Part shown: positions 41,456 through 50,720 of the stretch, piece by piece
Numbering within the stretch: the first letter of the stretch is position 1
Layout: the number at the start of each line of letters is the position of its first letter
Origin: Chlorocebus sabaeus
Lineage: Eukaryota > Chordata > Mammalia > Primates > Cercopithecidae
Assembly: GCF_047675955.1 (NCBI RefSeq)
Contig: NC_132923.1
Coordinates: forward strand, 86,525,637 to 86,589,636
Length of the DNA stretch: 64,000 nucleotides
Reading direction: 5' to 3'
The notes under the pieces: model-generated
Told to the model about the DNA's origin: nothing
The model's input: only the letters and a program-made list of their open reading frames with translations
Databases searched by the model: none
Made by a program: the position numbers and the translations under genes

Positions 41456-42110
41456 AAGTGGGCTCCCCTCTTACAGCATTCTATTCTGAATGTTGGAAAT
41501 ATTTGTAAGACCAGTTTGCTACTAGATGGTGCTATGATTCATGGACCCAAGACCAGCTGAATCCCACTATAATGAAGCCTCCTTTTCCTTCTTTTCTCCC
41601 TTCAATGTTTCTAAGGATATTACTGTATAGGGTGGGGACTAGTAAATCAACTGGAGGGCCCAGACGTGCTTTACTCTAAACTGAGGTTTTCATTCCAATG
41701 CCTAGTACCAAGAACCCCAGGGAGCTGAGCTGGGCTGCTGGGCATGCACCTTTCATGTAGTTCATTAGGATTGCACTTCCCCACACTACAGCAGGCCACC
41801 AATGCCCAAACCTATGTCTCATATCTTACCACTGTGATTCAAGGAAATATTAACCCAGTGCCCAGGAAAGTGGAGGGAGTGAGTAAGAGAGAGTGGGGCT
41901 TACCCCTGTGCCCAGTGCCAAGCTGACCCAGTTGCAGTAGGAGGATGGGGTAGAGAGGCCTCCCCAAGGAGAGATGCTTGGACAAACAGTTTCTCTTTTA
42001 GGATATTTTAATATACATTTATTCATGATATATCCCCCAGGGTGGGTTTATTTAACATCATAGGGCACTATTCCGAATACAATGTTAAATGGAAAAAAGA
42101 AAAAAGAAAA
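41456..42110. other. Unassigned sequence
   Basis: Single-copy; an A-rich stretch 42090-42110 precedes the tetranucleotide repeat. Confidence 0.4.
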
Positions 42111-42157
<47 letters not shown>

Positions 42158-42195
42158 CCTACCTACCTATCGCTATGTATGTATGTATGTATATA
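42111..42195. repeat. Compound tetranucleotide repeat (CTAT)n(CTAC)n(GTAT)n
   Basis: About 11 CTAT units, then CTAC units, a short break and GTAT units. The same text on the other strand reads ATAG/ATAC. Confidence 0.96.
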
Positions 42196-42699
42196 CTGGA
42201 ATGAAGTCCAGTCAACTGCTTCTGAGAGCTCTAAGTGTCCATCAGGTTGCACATTAAAGCACCTGTGGTAGGGGCCCAACAGGAGCTTGGGCAACAGAAA
42301 ACAGCCTGGAATTGGAGTGTCAATATCAGGCCTAAGCTGATGGAGTAGGGCCTTTAACCTCTGTAGAAAGGTGATCACCTGGGGTGAGGACACAGTGTGA
42401 AAAGAGCACAGTATTGGTTTTTTCCAGAAAGGGTCAAAGCCTGGGTCTGGAGATGAACTGGGGTTTCTTGCCTTTGGTCTTAAATTTCTGGCTGGGCCCA
42501 GGTTTGCTCACTGGGTATCCCAAGGTAAAAGAGCTTCTAGCTAGGGGTAAAACTTTCAAAAGCCCTTTTATAGAAATTAACATTTATTTAACCCAGAGAA
42601 GCCTTTAAAACTCAAGACTCCAAAGACAAAAACATAAGGGAAAAATTAATAAAGCTATAAAATTTTTAGACATAATACTTATCAAGTTATTGGAATTAC
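42196..42699. other. Unassigned sequence
   Basis: No repeat or exon recognised. Confidence 0.4.
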
Positions 42700-42830
42700 T
42701 TGTTTAATATATTTTCTCTATTGGACTGTAAGCCCCATGGGAACAAGTACCGTGTATATCTTTTTCATTGTTGTTTGACTGGTCTCTGGCACATAGGAGG
42801 TGCTCAATAAATAATAATGATAATGTATAA
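42700..42830 (+). mobile_element. L2 LINE 3' end, sense
   Basis: 'attggactgtaagccccatg', 'gtctctggcacataggaggt' and 'gctcaataaataataatg'. Confidence 0.9.
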
Positions 42831-42984
42831 ACAATAAGGAATTCACCCTGCTTTCAGTGTTTGTTATGGTTATAGAAAATAATAACAACAATAACAAAAA
42901 CTTTCTTTGGAATGTTTTCCATTCTTTCTTCCTTGTGTATGCCAGGATTAATGGAAGAAAGTTGACACACCTTGAAGTATATTG

Positions 42985-43440
42985 GGAAAATTGCCACAGC
43001 ACTTTGCAAATTCTCCCGTCATGAGGTGGAGTACATTTCAGGCTGGCTTTGTGACTTGCTTTGGCCAATAAAATAAATGACACTGGGTGAGTTATAAGCC
43101 TAGTTCAAGAGGCCTTGCAGCTACCTCTCTTGCTCTTCTTGGAATACTGAGACTACCGTCATGTGACCAAGCCCAGGCTAGCCTCCTAGATGACAAAAAA
43201 CACACGGCTCAGTTGATACCCATAACCACAGACTTGATAGCCAGCCTATCTCCAAAGCAGAGGTTCCTAACTGACCCAAAGCTGTACACAAATGAATGAG
43301 CCCAGCCAAGATCAGTGGTGGAATTGCCCGCCTGAGGATAGCCCAAATACAAACCTACAGAATCACGAGCTCTGTAAATGAGTGTGTTAAGCCACTAAAT
43401 TTTGGATGGTTTGTTACACAGCCATAGATAACCAGTAAAG
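42985..43440 (+). mobile_element. Solitary LTR (ERVL/MaLR-like), sense
   Basis: 'gtgacttgctttggccaata', 'caagaggccttgcagctacc', 'gaatgagcccagccaagatc' and a 3' end 'gttaagccactaaattttgg' followed by 'cacagccatagataacc'. LTR-like text; exact subfamily not determined. Confidence 0.7.
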
Positions 43441-43719
43441 ATATTCAGAGGTAATTAGAAGGTGTTTCATCATATGCCCTGCCAATAGAAGCACAAGTAA
43501 AATAACCAAACAAAGCTCATTGGGAAATGTGTAATGCAAGTCATAATGCAGGAACAACATTTTCAAGAAGAACCATATTGAGAAAGTATTTTCACAGTAG
43601 GTAGCTGTCCAAGGGAGAGATTGCTGAAGCTTGGTGTTGGTGATGGTTGTGCATTGGTGATGAAAGCCCAGAAGTTTCTCCAGTTCTTAAGGTACTGTTA
43701 CCACAACTCTACTTCCTAG
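43441..43719. other. Unassigned sequence
   Basis: Nothing recognised. Confidence 0.4.
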
Positions 43720-44275
43720 ACCTCAGACAGGCTTTGCTCACTTATTCCTGTCATCTCAGTGCCACTGCAACTCTCATGCCCAAAAGGGTCCCCAATACCT
43801 ATAGAAAAATATTCAGATTTCCTCTGTATGGTTTGACCTCAAAAGACTTTCTCATTCCCTTTCACATCCTACCACCATCCCACATACACTATGCCATCCA
43901 AACCAATCCCCCTGGTCTAAATACACCACTTTTTTACCCCCTGTGTCTTCATATGTTGTCTCTCTACTTGGACCCCTCCTTCACTTGACACACCCACCCT
44001 TAGCCATCAAGGCACACTTATACAAATGTTACCTTCTTTGGGAAACCTTCACTGAGCTCTCTCAGCTCCCAGATTGTGATTATGGCAACATATCTCATTA
44101 TGAGCTAAACTTCTCTCCTCTCCTTGTCTTCTTGCCTCCTCTGCTAAACTTTTCTCCTCTCTACTTGGAAACAGAGTCCCCATCTAGTTCCTTTTTCCAG
44201 GACAAATTCCCAGCACATGACCTGGAATAGAGTAGGAACTCAAAACTATTCTTTGAATAAACAAATGAATGAAAA
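43720..44275 (+). mobile_element. L2 LINE, sense, to its 3' end
   Basis: 'ttctttgggaaaccttcact' and 'gtaggaactcaaaactattc' with 'aataaacaaatgaatgaaaa' at the end. The 5' portion is decayed. Confidence 0.8.
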
Positions 44276-44284
44276 CTAATATTT

Positions 44285-44475
44285 GAACAGGGTTTTGCAG
44301 CTTACAGAATATTTTTGCATCCATTGTTTCATATCAGATACTTTCATTAGATATTCCATTTTCCAAATAAGAAAAGTAAGGTTCAGAGTGGTTACATAAG
44401 TTGTTTGAGGCTTCTCAGTGAGTAATGAGAAGGAGACAGGAATAAAGGCTTTTGAATTCCAAAGCCCACAATGGT
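44285..44475 (-). mobile_element. MIR SINE, antisense
   Basis: 'gggttttgcagcttacagaa', 'attttccaaataagaaaagt' and 'tttgaattccaaagcccaca'. Confidence 0.75.
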
Positions 44476-44559
44476 AAAACCTGTGTGGTTATTCACTCAT
44501 ATATTCATTGCACAAATATTTATTTTGTGATCACTCTGTTCCATGCCTGCTCACAATTC

Positions 44560-44760
44560 CCCACTTCTCCCCAGTGCTGCAAATCCTGCCAGGATCACTC
44601 TTTCTACACTTAGCTTCCTGCTTTGCCTTCACATTTGTTCCCCATGGGAAGTCTTCATTGAACCCAGGCTGTTAGGTACCTTATCTATATTCCTATAAAC
44701 TCCTAGATTTGGCTGTCATATTTCTGTCTTCTCCAGTGGTCTATGAGCAGTTTTAAGGCT
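44560..44760 (+). mobile_element. Possible L2 LINE, sense
   Basis: 'ctgctttgccttcacatttg', 'gggaagtcttcattgaaccc' and 'ttctccagtggtctatgagc' are loose matches. Confidence 0.4.
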
Positions 44761-44814
44761 TTGTGGGATCCCTCTACAATTCCCATACAACAGCAAGGTC
44801 TTGTCTGGTTGCAG

Positions 44815-44981
44815 TAAAGTGAGGGGCCATGTGAAAGATGAGGCTTGGGGGTAGTCAGCAGAGGGCAGAGGATGAAGGGACTTCTTAGTCATGTGAAGGG
44901 GCTTGGACTTTATCCTCAAGGCAGTCAGGAACCAGGGAAGAGTTTTAAGCAGGTGAAATGCAATCATTTAAGGCATAGAGA
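44815..44981 (-). mobile_element. L2 LINE, antisense, part before the CYCS retrocopy
   Basis: 'gaaggggcttggactttatc', 'gggaagagttttaagcaggt' and 'gaaatgcaatcatttaag' match antisense L2. It continues beyond the retrocopy at 46266. Confidence 0.82.
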
Positions 44982-44994
44982 AAGTGGAACTCTT
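44982..44994. repeat. 13-bp target-site duplication, left copy
   Basis: 'aagtggaactctt' is repeated exactly at 46266-46278. It marks the edges of the CYCS retrocopy. Confidence 0.97.
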
Positions 44995-45024
44995 TTTTTT
45001 TTTTTCATGATCTGTGGTTTTCTT

Positions 45025-45030
45025 TTTAAT
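45025..45030 (-). promoter_or_regulatory. Retained ATTAAA poly(A) signal of the CYCS retrocopy
   Basis: The complement of 'tttaat' lies about 20 bases before the A tail, the normal spacing. It is inherited from the parent mRNA. Confidence 0.75.
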
Positions 45031-45875
45031 TATCTTTAGTCTTGCGATCACACATAATTTAAAAATTTGTGTATATCTCCACTACTTTAATCCTTTTAAG
45101 TTGGCAAAAGCACCATTTCCAATCACAAATACACAGTTCTACAGTTTTATGTTTCTGAATGGCTGTTTAAAGACAGTCCTAAATTATAACTTAGTTTGAC
45201 TTAGATTGTAAAGAATTCAAGTGTGAAGTTTAACTTGCTACTATTTTAAAAGCATGTGACCTTATAGATTTGTAAGATGTGAGAAGTGTTGAATAATCTT
45301 TAATATTACACACAAACCGTACTAAAATGGTTTTCAATAAGTAAAAGGAACCATTTTAAATACAGGGAATTATAATTAGATTGGCATTGTTAAGGCCAAA
45401 ACTCTAGACATTGCTACCTTATTTATCTTCAACCCTTGCCTTTAGGAGGCAAATGAACACAAAACACAGGTGAATCTTGCTTGGTTCTGAGACGGTGAAG
45501 GAATTTCCCCAGTATTTAAATATATTCACATAACCAGCTATATAAATCTAAATATAAAACCAATCTCCAGCAAGTTTTTAGATGGCACTCACCATCTTTG
45601 CGAAAAGTTGAACATTACTAACAAAGTCTAATAATATCTTTAGAAGGGGTAAACAGCGATAGCATTTACTGAATTGGAATTGCTATTAAAATTCAAAAAC
45701 TGAACATATTCATTTAACCACAAGCCAGTCTTAGTTTTAAATCAGGACTGCCCAACAAAATATTCTGTCAGTCATTCATGATCTGAATTCTGGTGTATGA
45801 GATCTATTAAAGTATGGTACACATGAAAAAGTCATGAGACATTTGTTTTGTAATAAATAAGGCAGTGGCCAATTA

Positions 45876-46193
45876 TTACTCATTAGTAGCTTTTTTGAGA
45901 TAAGCTATCAAGTCTGCCCTTTCTTCCTTCTTCTTAATGCCGACAAAGATCATTTTTGGTCCAGGGATGTACTTCTTGGGATTCTCCAAATACTCCATCA
46001 GTGTATCCTCTCCCCAGGTGATGCCTTTGTTCTTATTGGCGGCTGTGTAAGAGCATCCAGAGGCCTGACCTGTATTCTGCCCGAAGAGACCACGGAGATT
46101 TGGCCCAGTCTTGTGCTTGCCTTCCTTTTCAACGGTGTGGCACTGGGAACGCTTCATAATAAAAATCTTTTTGCCTTTCTCAACATCACCCAT
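45876..46193 (-). pseudogene. CYCSP: Cytochrome c-like 105-codon frame, uninterrupted
   Basis: Cytochrome c carries electrons between respiratory complexes III and IV and triggers apoptosome assembly. The ATG is the complement of 46191-46193 and the stop is at 45876-45878. The length equals the 105 codons of human CYCS with no frameshift or stop. Compared with human CYCS I read nine replacements: C15R, G24E, H34R, R39Q, K40N, P45S, Y47C, I59T, T79P (Met = 1). C15R destroys the first cysteine of the CXXCH haem-attachment motif (here RSQCH), while Cys18, the ligand His19 and Met81 remain. Normal covalent haem binding is therefore unlikely. A further 63 codons upstream are open by chance, through the 5' UTR and flanking L2. 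Called a pseudogene; translation is unproven. Confidence 0.95.
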
Positions 46194-46265
46194 ATTTAAT
46201 TCTCTTTTTAGTCGCTGGCGCAACGAATATTCCCACTCCGAAGCAGGACGTCCCCACTCTCTCGT

Positions 46266-46278
46266 AAGTGGAACTCTT
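46266..46278. repeat. 13-bp target-site duplication, right copy
   Basis: Exact copy of 44982-44994. Confidence 0.97.
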
Positions 46279-46345
46279 AAAGGAGACTGTGAAGAGATAG
46301 CCAGTGAGGCTGGAGAGATCAGCACACCTAGGAACATTCTAGCAG
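46279..46345 (-). mobile_element. L2 LINE, antisense, part after the CYCS retrocopy
   Basis: 'gccagtgaggctggagagat' resembles antisense L2 text and resumes the element cut at 44994. Confidence 0.5.
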
Positions 46346-46599
46346 AAAATGTTGGTGCTCCACAGAACTCCCCACACCTCACTTAATGTGCTTTCAAAAG
46401 CACTCCTGGATCTTCTTTGGTGAATGACTCTTAGGCTACTGGGAATTAGCACTAGCCCATTAGCACAGACAGCCAGAGGTGTCTGGGAGTTTACAATGAT
46501 TGTTGGATGTTGGAATGGGGAGAGTGAAAGCCCACGCCCCTTGCCTTGAGTTGGGATGATGTACACTTCAGATTTCCCCTTCAGGATCAGGCTCAAATC
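46346..46599. other. Unassigned sequence
   Basis: Nothing recognised. Confidence 0.4.
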
Positions 46600-46765
46600 T
46601 ACCCTCTGCTGGACTTTTGCCTGAGAACACAGCCTTATTTGACTCCTCCTTCTTGTCCTGCTTTCTTTACTCCCTCACTGGTTTCTCCTAGAAACATTTC
46701 CTTAATAAATCACTTGCCTATGAATCTCCATGTCAGGGTCTGCTCTGAAGAAGCCAGCCTATGAC
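46600..46765 (+). mobile_element. Old LTR-like interspersed repeat, family not assigned
   Basis: 'actccctcactggtttctcc', 'ttaataaatcacttgcctat' and 'tgtcagggtctgctctgaag' parallel the end of the repeat at 16230-16395. The 45-bp minisatellite starts directly after it. Confidence 0.5.
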
Positions 46766-46769
46766 CCAT

Positions 46770-46949
46770 ACACGGGTACAGACATTGACATATAAATGGG
46801 AATACAAACTGTATACACGGGTACAGACGTTGACATATAAATGGGAATATAAACTGTATACACGGGTACAGACGTTGACATATAAATGGGAATACAAACT
46901 GTATACATGGGTACAGACGTTGACATATAAACGGGAATGCAAACTGTGT
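46770..46949. repeat. 45-bp minisatellite, four units
   Basis: Units start at 46770, 46815, 46860 and 46905. Each contains 'cgggtacagacgttgacata' or a close variant, then 'taaatgggaatacaaactgt'. Units differ at a few positions, and the last is the most diverged. The period is a multiple of three, so both strands stay open across it. The plus-strand 15-residue period is TRVQTLTYKWEYKLY. Confidence 0.98.
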
Positions 46950-47129
46950 TCATGCCCCAGTGCAGGAACTCAGAAACACACCTGTCCCTTCTTCCTGTTT
47001 TTGGGCTGTGAACAGACACAGAAGACCATGAATCCTACCTCCCAGGACCCCAATAAGAATTGGCCAATCCCATGAAGCTGAGCTGAACTTGTTCTGCCTC
47101 CATCCATGAGTGATTTGTTGTAATTCTCT

Positions 47130-47330
47130 CCATCTTTAGAGCCCTTTTACATCAGTTCTCTCAGTGGGCCTCCAAAACATCCTACAATAAAGGCAGGGAA
47201 TCTATCAGCTTCACTTACTAGATGAAGAAACTGAAGCTCTGAATGGCTGTGTGACTTACCTGAGGCCACACACCTCCCCTGGTTTTCTTGATGTCATAGT
47301 CTGATTTTCTCCACCATGCTGCTCCTCTGT
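47130..47330 (-). mobile_element. MIR SINE, antisense
   Basis: 'actagatgaagaaactgaag', 'acctgaggccacacacctcc' and 'ttctccaccatgctgctcct'. Confidence 0.82.
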
Positions 47331-47699
47331 GAGCTACTGGATCTAAAAATAAACATGGGAAAATGCTCATAGCTTTGTGCTACAAGAGGAAGATGAGTAG
47401 TACAAGGGAGTAAGTGGATCCCTGTATAGAAATTCAGTGCATCCAACAAGAGACAAAAGTGGCTGGGAGTTAGTGTCAGGGCTACACAGAGTGCATCTAT
47501 GGTACACAGAAAATAATAGGGGGTACTGAGGTTGAAGAAAATGATATGTTCTCCAGGATCTTGTCCAGAGGAAGTACAAGAGTGTCCCTCAAAGTACACC
47601 TTGCATCCAGTGCAGAGTGTTGGGGGAAATGGGAAAATCACAAAGGTAATGAAGCCATGTGCTCAACATGATGATATAAAAAAGGGACGTTGAAATGAA
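47331..47699. other. Unassigned sequence
   Basis: Minus-strand frames of up to 115 codons have no recognisable domain. Possibly a worn LINE. Confidence 0.35.
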
Positions 47700-47940
47700 G
47701 TTACTCATGCCCTTCTGGACACAGTTTTGGCATCACCTTTTCCGGAAGGTGTTCCCTGGCACATCCACCCCTCCCAGCCCCAGACTGGAAAGGAGGCACT
47801 GTCCTGTGTTCTTCTTTCCTGCTTTCCTCTGTCATAACTCTTAATAGTTGGTAGAATAATTTCAATTTAATGTTTCCCAGAGAAGACTATGGAATTCTTG
47901 AGCAGAGACTATGTCTAAGTCATTCATGAATCCCACTGCC
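47700..47940 (+). mobile_element. L2 LINE, sense
   Basis: 'ccggaaggtgttccctggca', 'gaagactatggaattcttga' and 'gcagagactatgtctaagtc'. Confidence 0.72.
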
Positions 47941-47954
47941 ATGATCACAAACAG

Positions 47955-48225
47955 TCATGATCCTGACTACAGTTTAGCCTGGTCTTGGCCAAAGACTCGT
48001 CCTGGACCTCAGGTCTTAAGTGTCCTAATCTTGGCCACAGACTGAGTGATCCTGGCCTCAGCCTGAGCTCTGATTCTGGCCACAGACTGAACCTTAAACC
48101 TGATCATTCTCTGAACCTCAATCTTGGTCACAACCTGAGCCCTGATCTTGGTCCATGCTGAGGACTGGTCCTGGCTATAGATTGAGTCATACACCTGGCC
48201 CTGACCTAGTCATAGACTAAATCTG
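47955..48225. repeat. Degenerate ~23-bp tandem repeat, about 11 units
   Basis: A motif close to 'cctggccacagactgagc' recurs at irregular 21-26-base spacing, e.g. 'tcttggccacagactgagtg' (48031-48050) and 'ttctggccacagactgaacc' (48073-48092). Units differ by many substitutions, so the array is old. Confidence 0.8.
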
Positions 48226-49084
48226 GACCCATCTAATATGCTCATCATCTCACAAGGGTCCCAGAGCGCCACTCTCTTGATATGTAAACAACCTGTTGCT
48301 CACGTGTTTCTTATCTCAGCCTCACATGTATTAGACCTTGAGCACTCCCAGGACACATCTTCCCCTAGAGGCTGGCATAGTGTGGGGCCTCTACAGGCTG
48401 CTGACAAGGGCTGGCTTGCTGAGTGACCACACTCTGATGAGGATGTGTTCACAGTGGCTGCAGTAGGGTAGAAACAGGAACCCCTAAGGTCCGATCACAG
48501 AAGAACCTCTTGACTGCCTCTACCCTGGCCATCTCTGTGATCAAAGCACATTTGAGAAAAAATTTGTCTTTTTACATGCAACACAGCAGAATTCCAGGTA
48601 ACAGAATCTGCTTTTCCTTAATTAAGAGTCTGCCAGAAGTGGGAGAACAGTTAGGAACTTGAGGACAAAGAACATGAGAAGGAGAACTTTTGCCTTCCCA
48701 GGCAGAAAATTAATTATAAAATCAGAGTGTGTTACCAGAATTGTTTATATCTGTGTTTTAAGGAATTTGCCATCTTCTGAATCTAATAGATGGAGCAGTC
48801 AGAGCTTGACTGCTACAACAGTTTTTAATTTGTTTGGAAATTAGTCCAAATAATGAAGAAATGCTTTTCAATACAACATGAAGGCAATACAATTGGCACA
48901 TCTCCTTTTAAACAACAACAACAACAACACAGTTCTCAATATTGAATAACTAAAGAAAAGCATCAGTCAGAAACAGGTTGCGAACTTCTGGTTTGAAGGA
49001 ATGCTACTTCTAAGGGTGTACTAATACCTATCAAAACTCCATACTTGAGCACTTTCTTTGTATCATTTTTGCCCTTCAAAATAG
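48226..49084. other. Unassigned sequence with (AAC)n
   Basis: Single-copy. A short (AAC)6 lies at about 48914-48932. No exon or repeat family recognised. Confidence 0.4.
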
Positions 49085-49215
49085 ACCTAAGGATGTGGTA
49101 GGTAACTTTGTCTTCCATTTCAGAGAGAGGAACCCCTGGCTTGGGAGAATGGAGTCACTTGCCCAGAGTCATCCACCTGACCTGGTGCCCTTTGCACTCC
49201 CCATGCTGCTTCTCT
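49085..49215 (-). mobile_element. MIR SINE fragment, antisense
   Basis: 'cttccatttcagagagagga' and 'gtcacttgcccagagtcatc' near 'cctggtgccctttgcactcc'. Confidence 0.68.
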
Positions 49216-49404
49216 CTGGGTTTGGTAAAGGTTTTTTGTTTTTGCAAGAAACAAGTAAGTGGCTTTGTGTTTCAACGTGTGAGTTTTTTTAAATGGGCAA
49301 ACCAGTCTGACGTGTTAATGATGACTGATGATGTAGACAAAGTCTGTACATTACAGCCACATAGCCCATTTTCACGTAGAACTGCGTACCTGCCCCAGTT
49401 TGAC

Positions 49405-49640
49405 CACCACCCACCCACTGTGTGATCTTGTACATGTCGCCTTTCCTCTCTGAGCCTGTATTCTTCCTCAGTAAGTGGGGGTAATGTCTACCTCACTGAT
49501 TTGAATGAAAAGTAAAGATTATGTTGGTATGTTAATGAGCAATTGTGAATTAGTGGTTGTGAGTGTTAAACCCTGGACAAAACCACAGTGGTATTATGGC
49601 ACCTAGAACAATGCTGGGTGTCTGGTAAGTCACTGAGCTA
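49405..49640 (+). mobile_element. MIR SINE, sense
   Basis: 'ccactgtgtgatcttgtaca', 'cctctctgagcctgtattct' and 'agtaagtgggggtaatgtct'; the 3' end is worn. Confidence 0.8.
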
Positions 49641-49899
49641 TGTTTTGTGAGGTTGCTCCATGCCCATCCTCAGGGTGAGATGTAGTCCTCAGGATACAGG
49701 AGCCACAGAATGACATTCCTCAATGGGAGTCTGAGCTTTGAGAGCTAGCTTCTCAAACTCACCACCCAAGAAAGGAGAATCTTTTCGTGGTTCCCTGCTC
49801 CAAGAATTTTCCCACTGGCAAGTGGATTGGGGGATGGCCTGGTGGGCAGGGTTCCTTACTGAAATTAATTTTAATTTGTTTTATAGTCCTTAGAGGTGG
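49641..49899. other. Unassigned sequence
   Basis: Nothing recognised. Confidence 0.4.
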
Positions 49900-50090
49900 A
49901 CTAGATTTTAGAAAACGAAGAGCAAGAGGAAGGGCTTCTAGGGAGAAGCTGCACCAGAGGAAAGGTGCAGAGGTGCAGAGGTGCAGGGAGTCGGGAGGGC
50001 AAGGCTGGGGAGGTGGGTGGGAACAATGTCAGGCTAAGGAAGCAGATTTGTTCTTCTGAAAATTGGGAGCCATTGAAGTTTGAGGGAGAG
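49900..50090 (-). mobile_element. L2 LINE fragment, antisense
   Basis: 'aattgggagccattgaagtt' is diagnostic. Upstream 'ggtgcagaggtgcagaggtg' is a small local tandem of 'aggtgcag'. Confidence 0.65.
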
Positions 50091-50094
50091 AAGT

Positions 50095-50310
50095 AGCATT
50101 TACTGATTTTCTGTTAGGTGCTTTACATATGGCAGCCATTTATCCCTGTGAAGGTAGATATCATCATGCCCATTGTACAGACTGAGAAGCTAAAATTTTA
50201 AAAAAGAAGTAAATGAATATAGTCTCACAGCTAGGAAGGGTGAGCACCAGGATTTGAGGTCAGTTCAAACAAATTCCAAAGCCTTGTTCTTTCCAGCACA
50301 ACTTGCATAG
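50095..50310 (-). mobile_element. MIR SINE, antisense
   Basis: 'aggtgctttacatatggcag', 'gcccattgtacagactgaga' and 'tagtctcacagctaggaagg'. Confidence 0.9.
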
Positions 50311-50564
50311 CACATACCTGGGAGTGGGGGCCATGGCGGGTTGTGCAGAAGGGGAGACCAGAACTACTAGCTTCTAATTTCCTCTGTTCTTCCCGACAGG
50401 AGGCTTAAAGGCCTCCAATACTAGGAGTGCAAGGCAGTATCCTCCCTTCCTTCCTTTCTCTAATCTTCTCACTCCTGCTGCTGTACTGGCTTCCTTCCCC
50501 CTCCCCATTATCCAGCCTTTTATCACTTTCCAAGATGTCTAGGGACAGCCTTCAGTGGCTGGCT
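50311..50564. other. Unassigned sequence
   Basis: Pyrimidine-rich 50430-50520; nothing recognised. Confidence 0.4.
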
Positions 50565-50720
50565 CTGTCCTGATAAATAATTTGCATGCACAACACACAG
50601 CTGAGTAATGGTGGAGCTGGGCTGGGATCCAGGAAGTCAGAGCTTTTTGCATTGTACTGTTCTTGTGCCAAACATTGTGCCCAGCCCATAGTAAGTGCTC
50701 AATGAATAATAACCCTTTTG
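50565..50720 (-). mobile_element. MIR fragment, antisense, followed by a sense MIR/L2 end
   Basis: 'acacacagctgagtaatggt' and 'gagctgggctgggatccagg' are antisense MIR. From 50665, 'gcccagcccatagtaagtgc' and 'tcaatgaataataaccc' read as a sense 3' end, so two fragments in opposite directions meet here. ATTTGCAT (50580-50587) is a perfect octamer word. Confidence 0.6.

Larger units (their letters stand above)
44995..46265 (-). pseudogene. CYCSP: Processed cytochrome c retrocopy, full-length mRNA insertion
   Basis: This is an L1-type reverse-transcribed copy of somatic cytochrome c mRNA, on the minus strand. From right to left it has a 72-nt 5' UTR (46194-46265), the coding frame (45876-46193), an 870-nt 3' UTR (45006-45875), an ATTAAA signal (45025-45030) and a poly(A) read as T at 44995-45005. 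The frame is continuous where the source gene is interrupted by introns. A perfect 13-bp target duplication flanks it. The insertion lies inside an antisense L2. No promoter was carried along beyond 5' UTR text, so transcription would need local sequence. The unit is complete, hence not 5'-truncated like most L1 products here. Confidence 0.97.

Noticed and set aside
46194..46382. 63-codon in-frame N-terminal extension of the cytochrome c frame
   Set aside because: It reads through 5' UTR and flanking L2 and has no counterpart in cytochrome c; chance opening.
46733..47075. Open frames with 15-residue periodic peptides on both strands
   Set aside because: A consequence of the 45-bp period of the minisatellite; no start context, splice site or conservation evidence. 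Retained only as a repeat.
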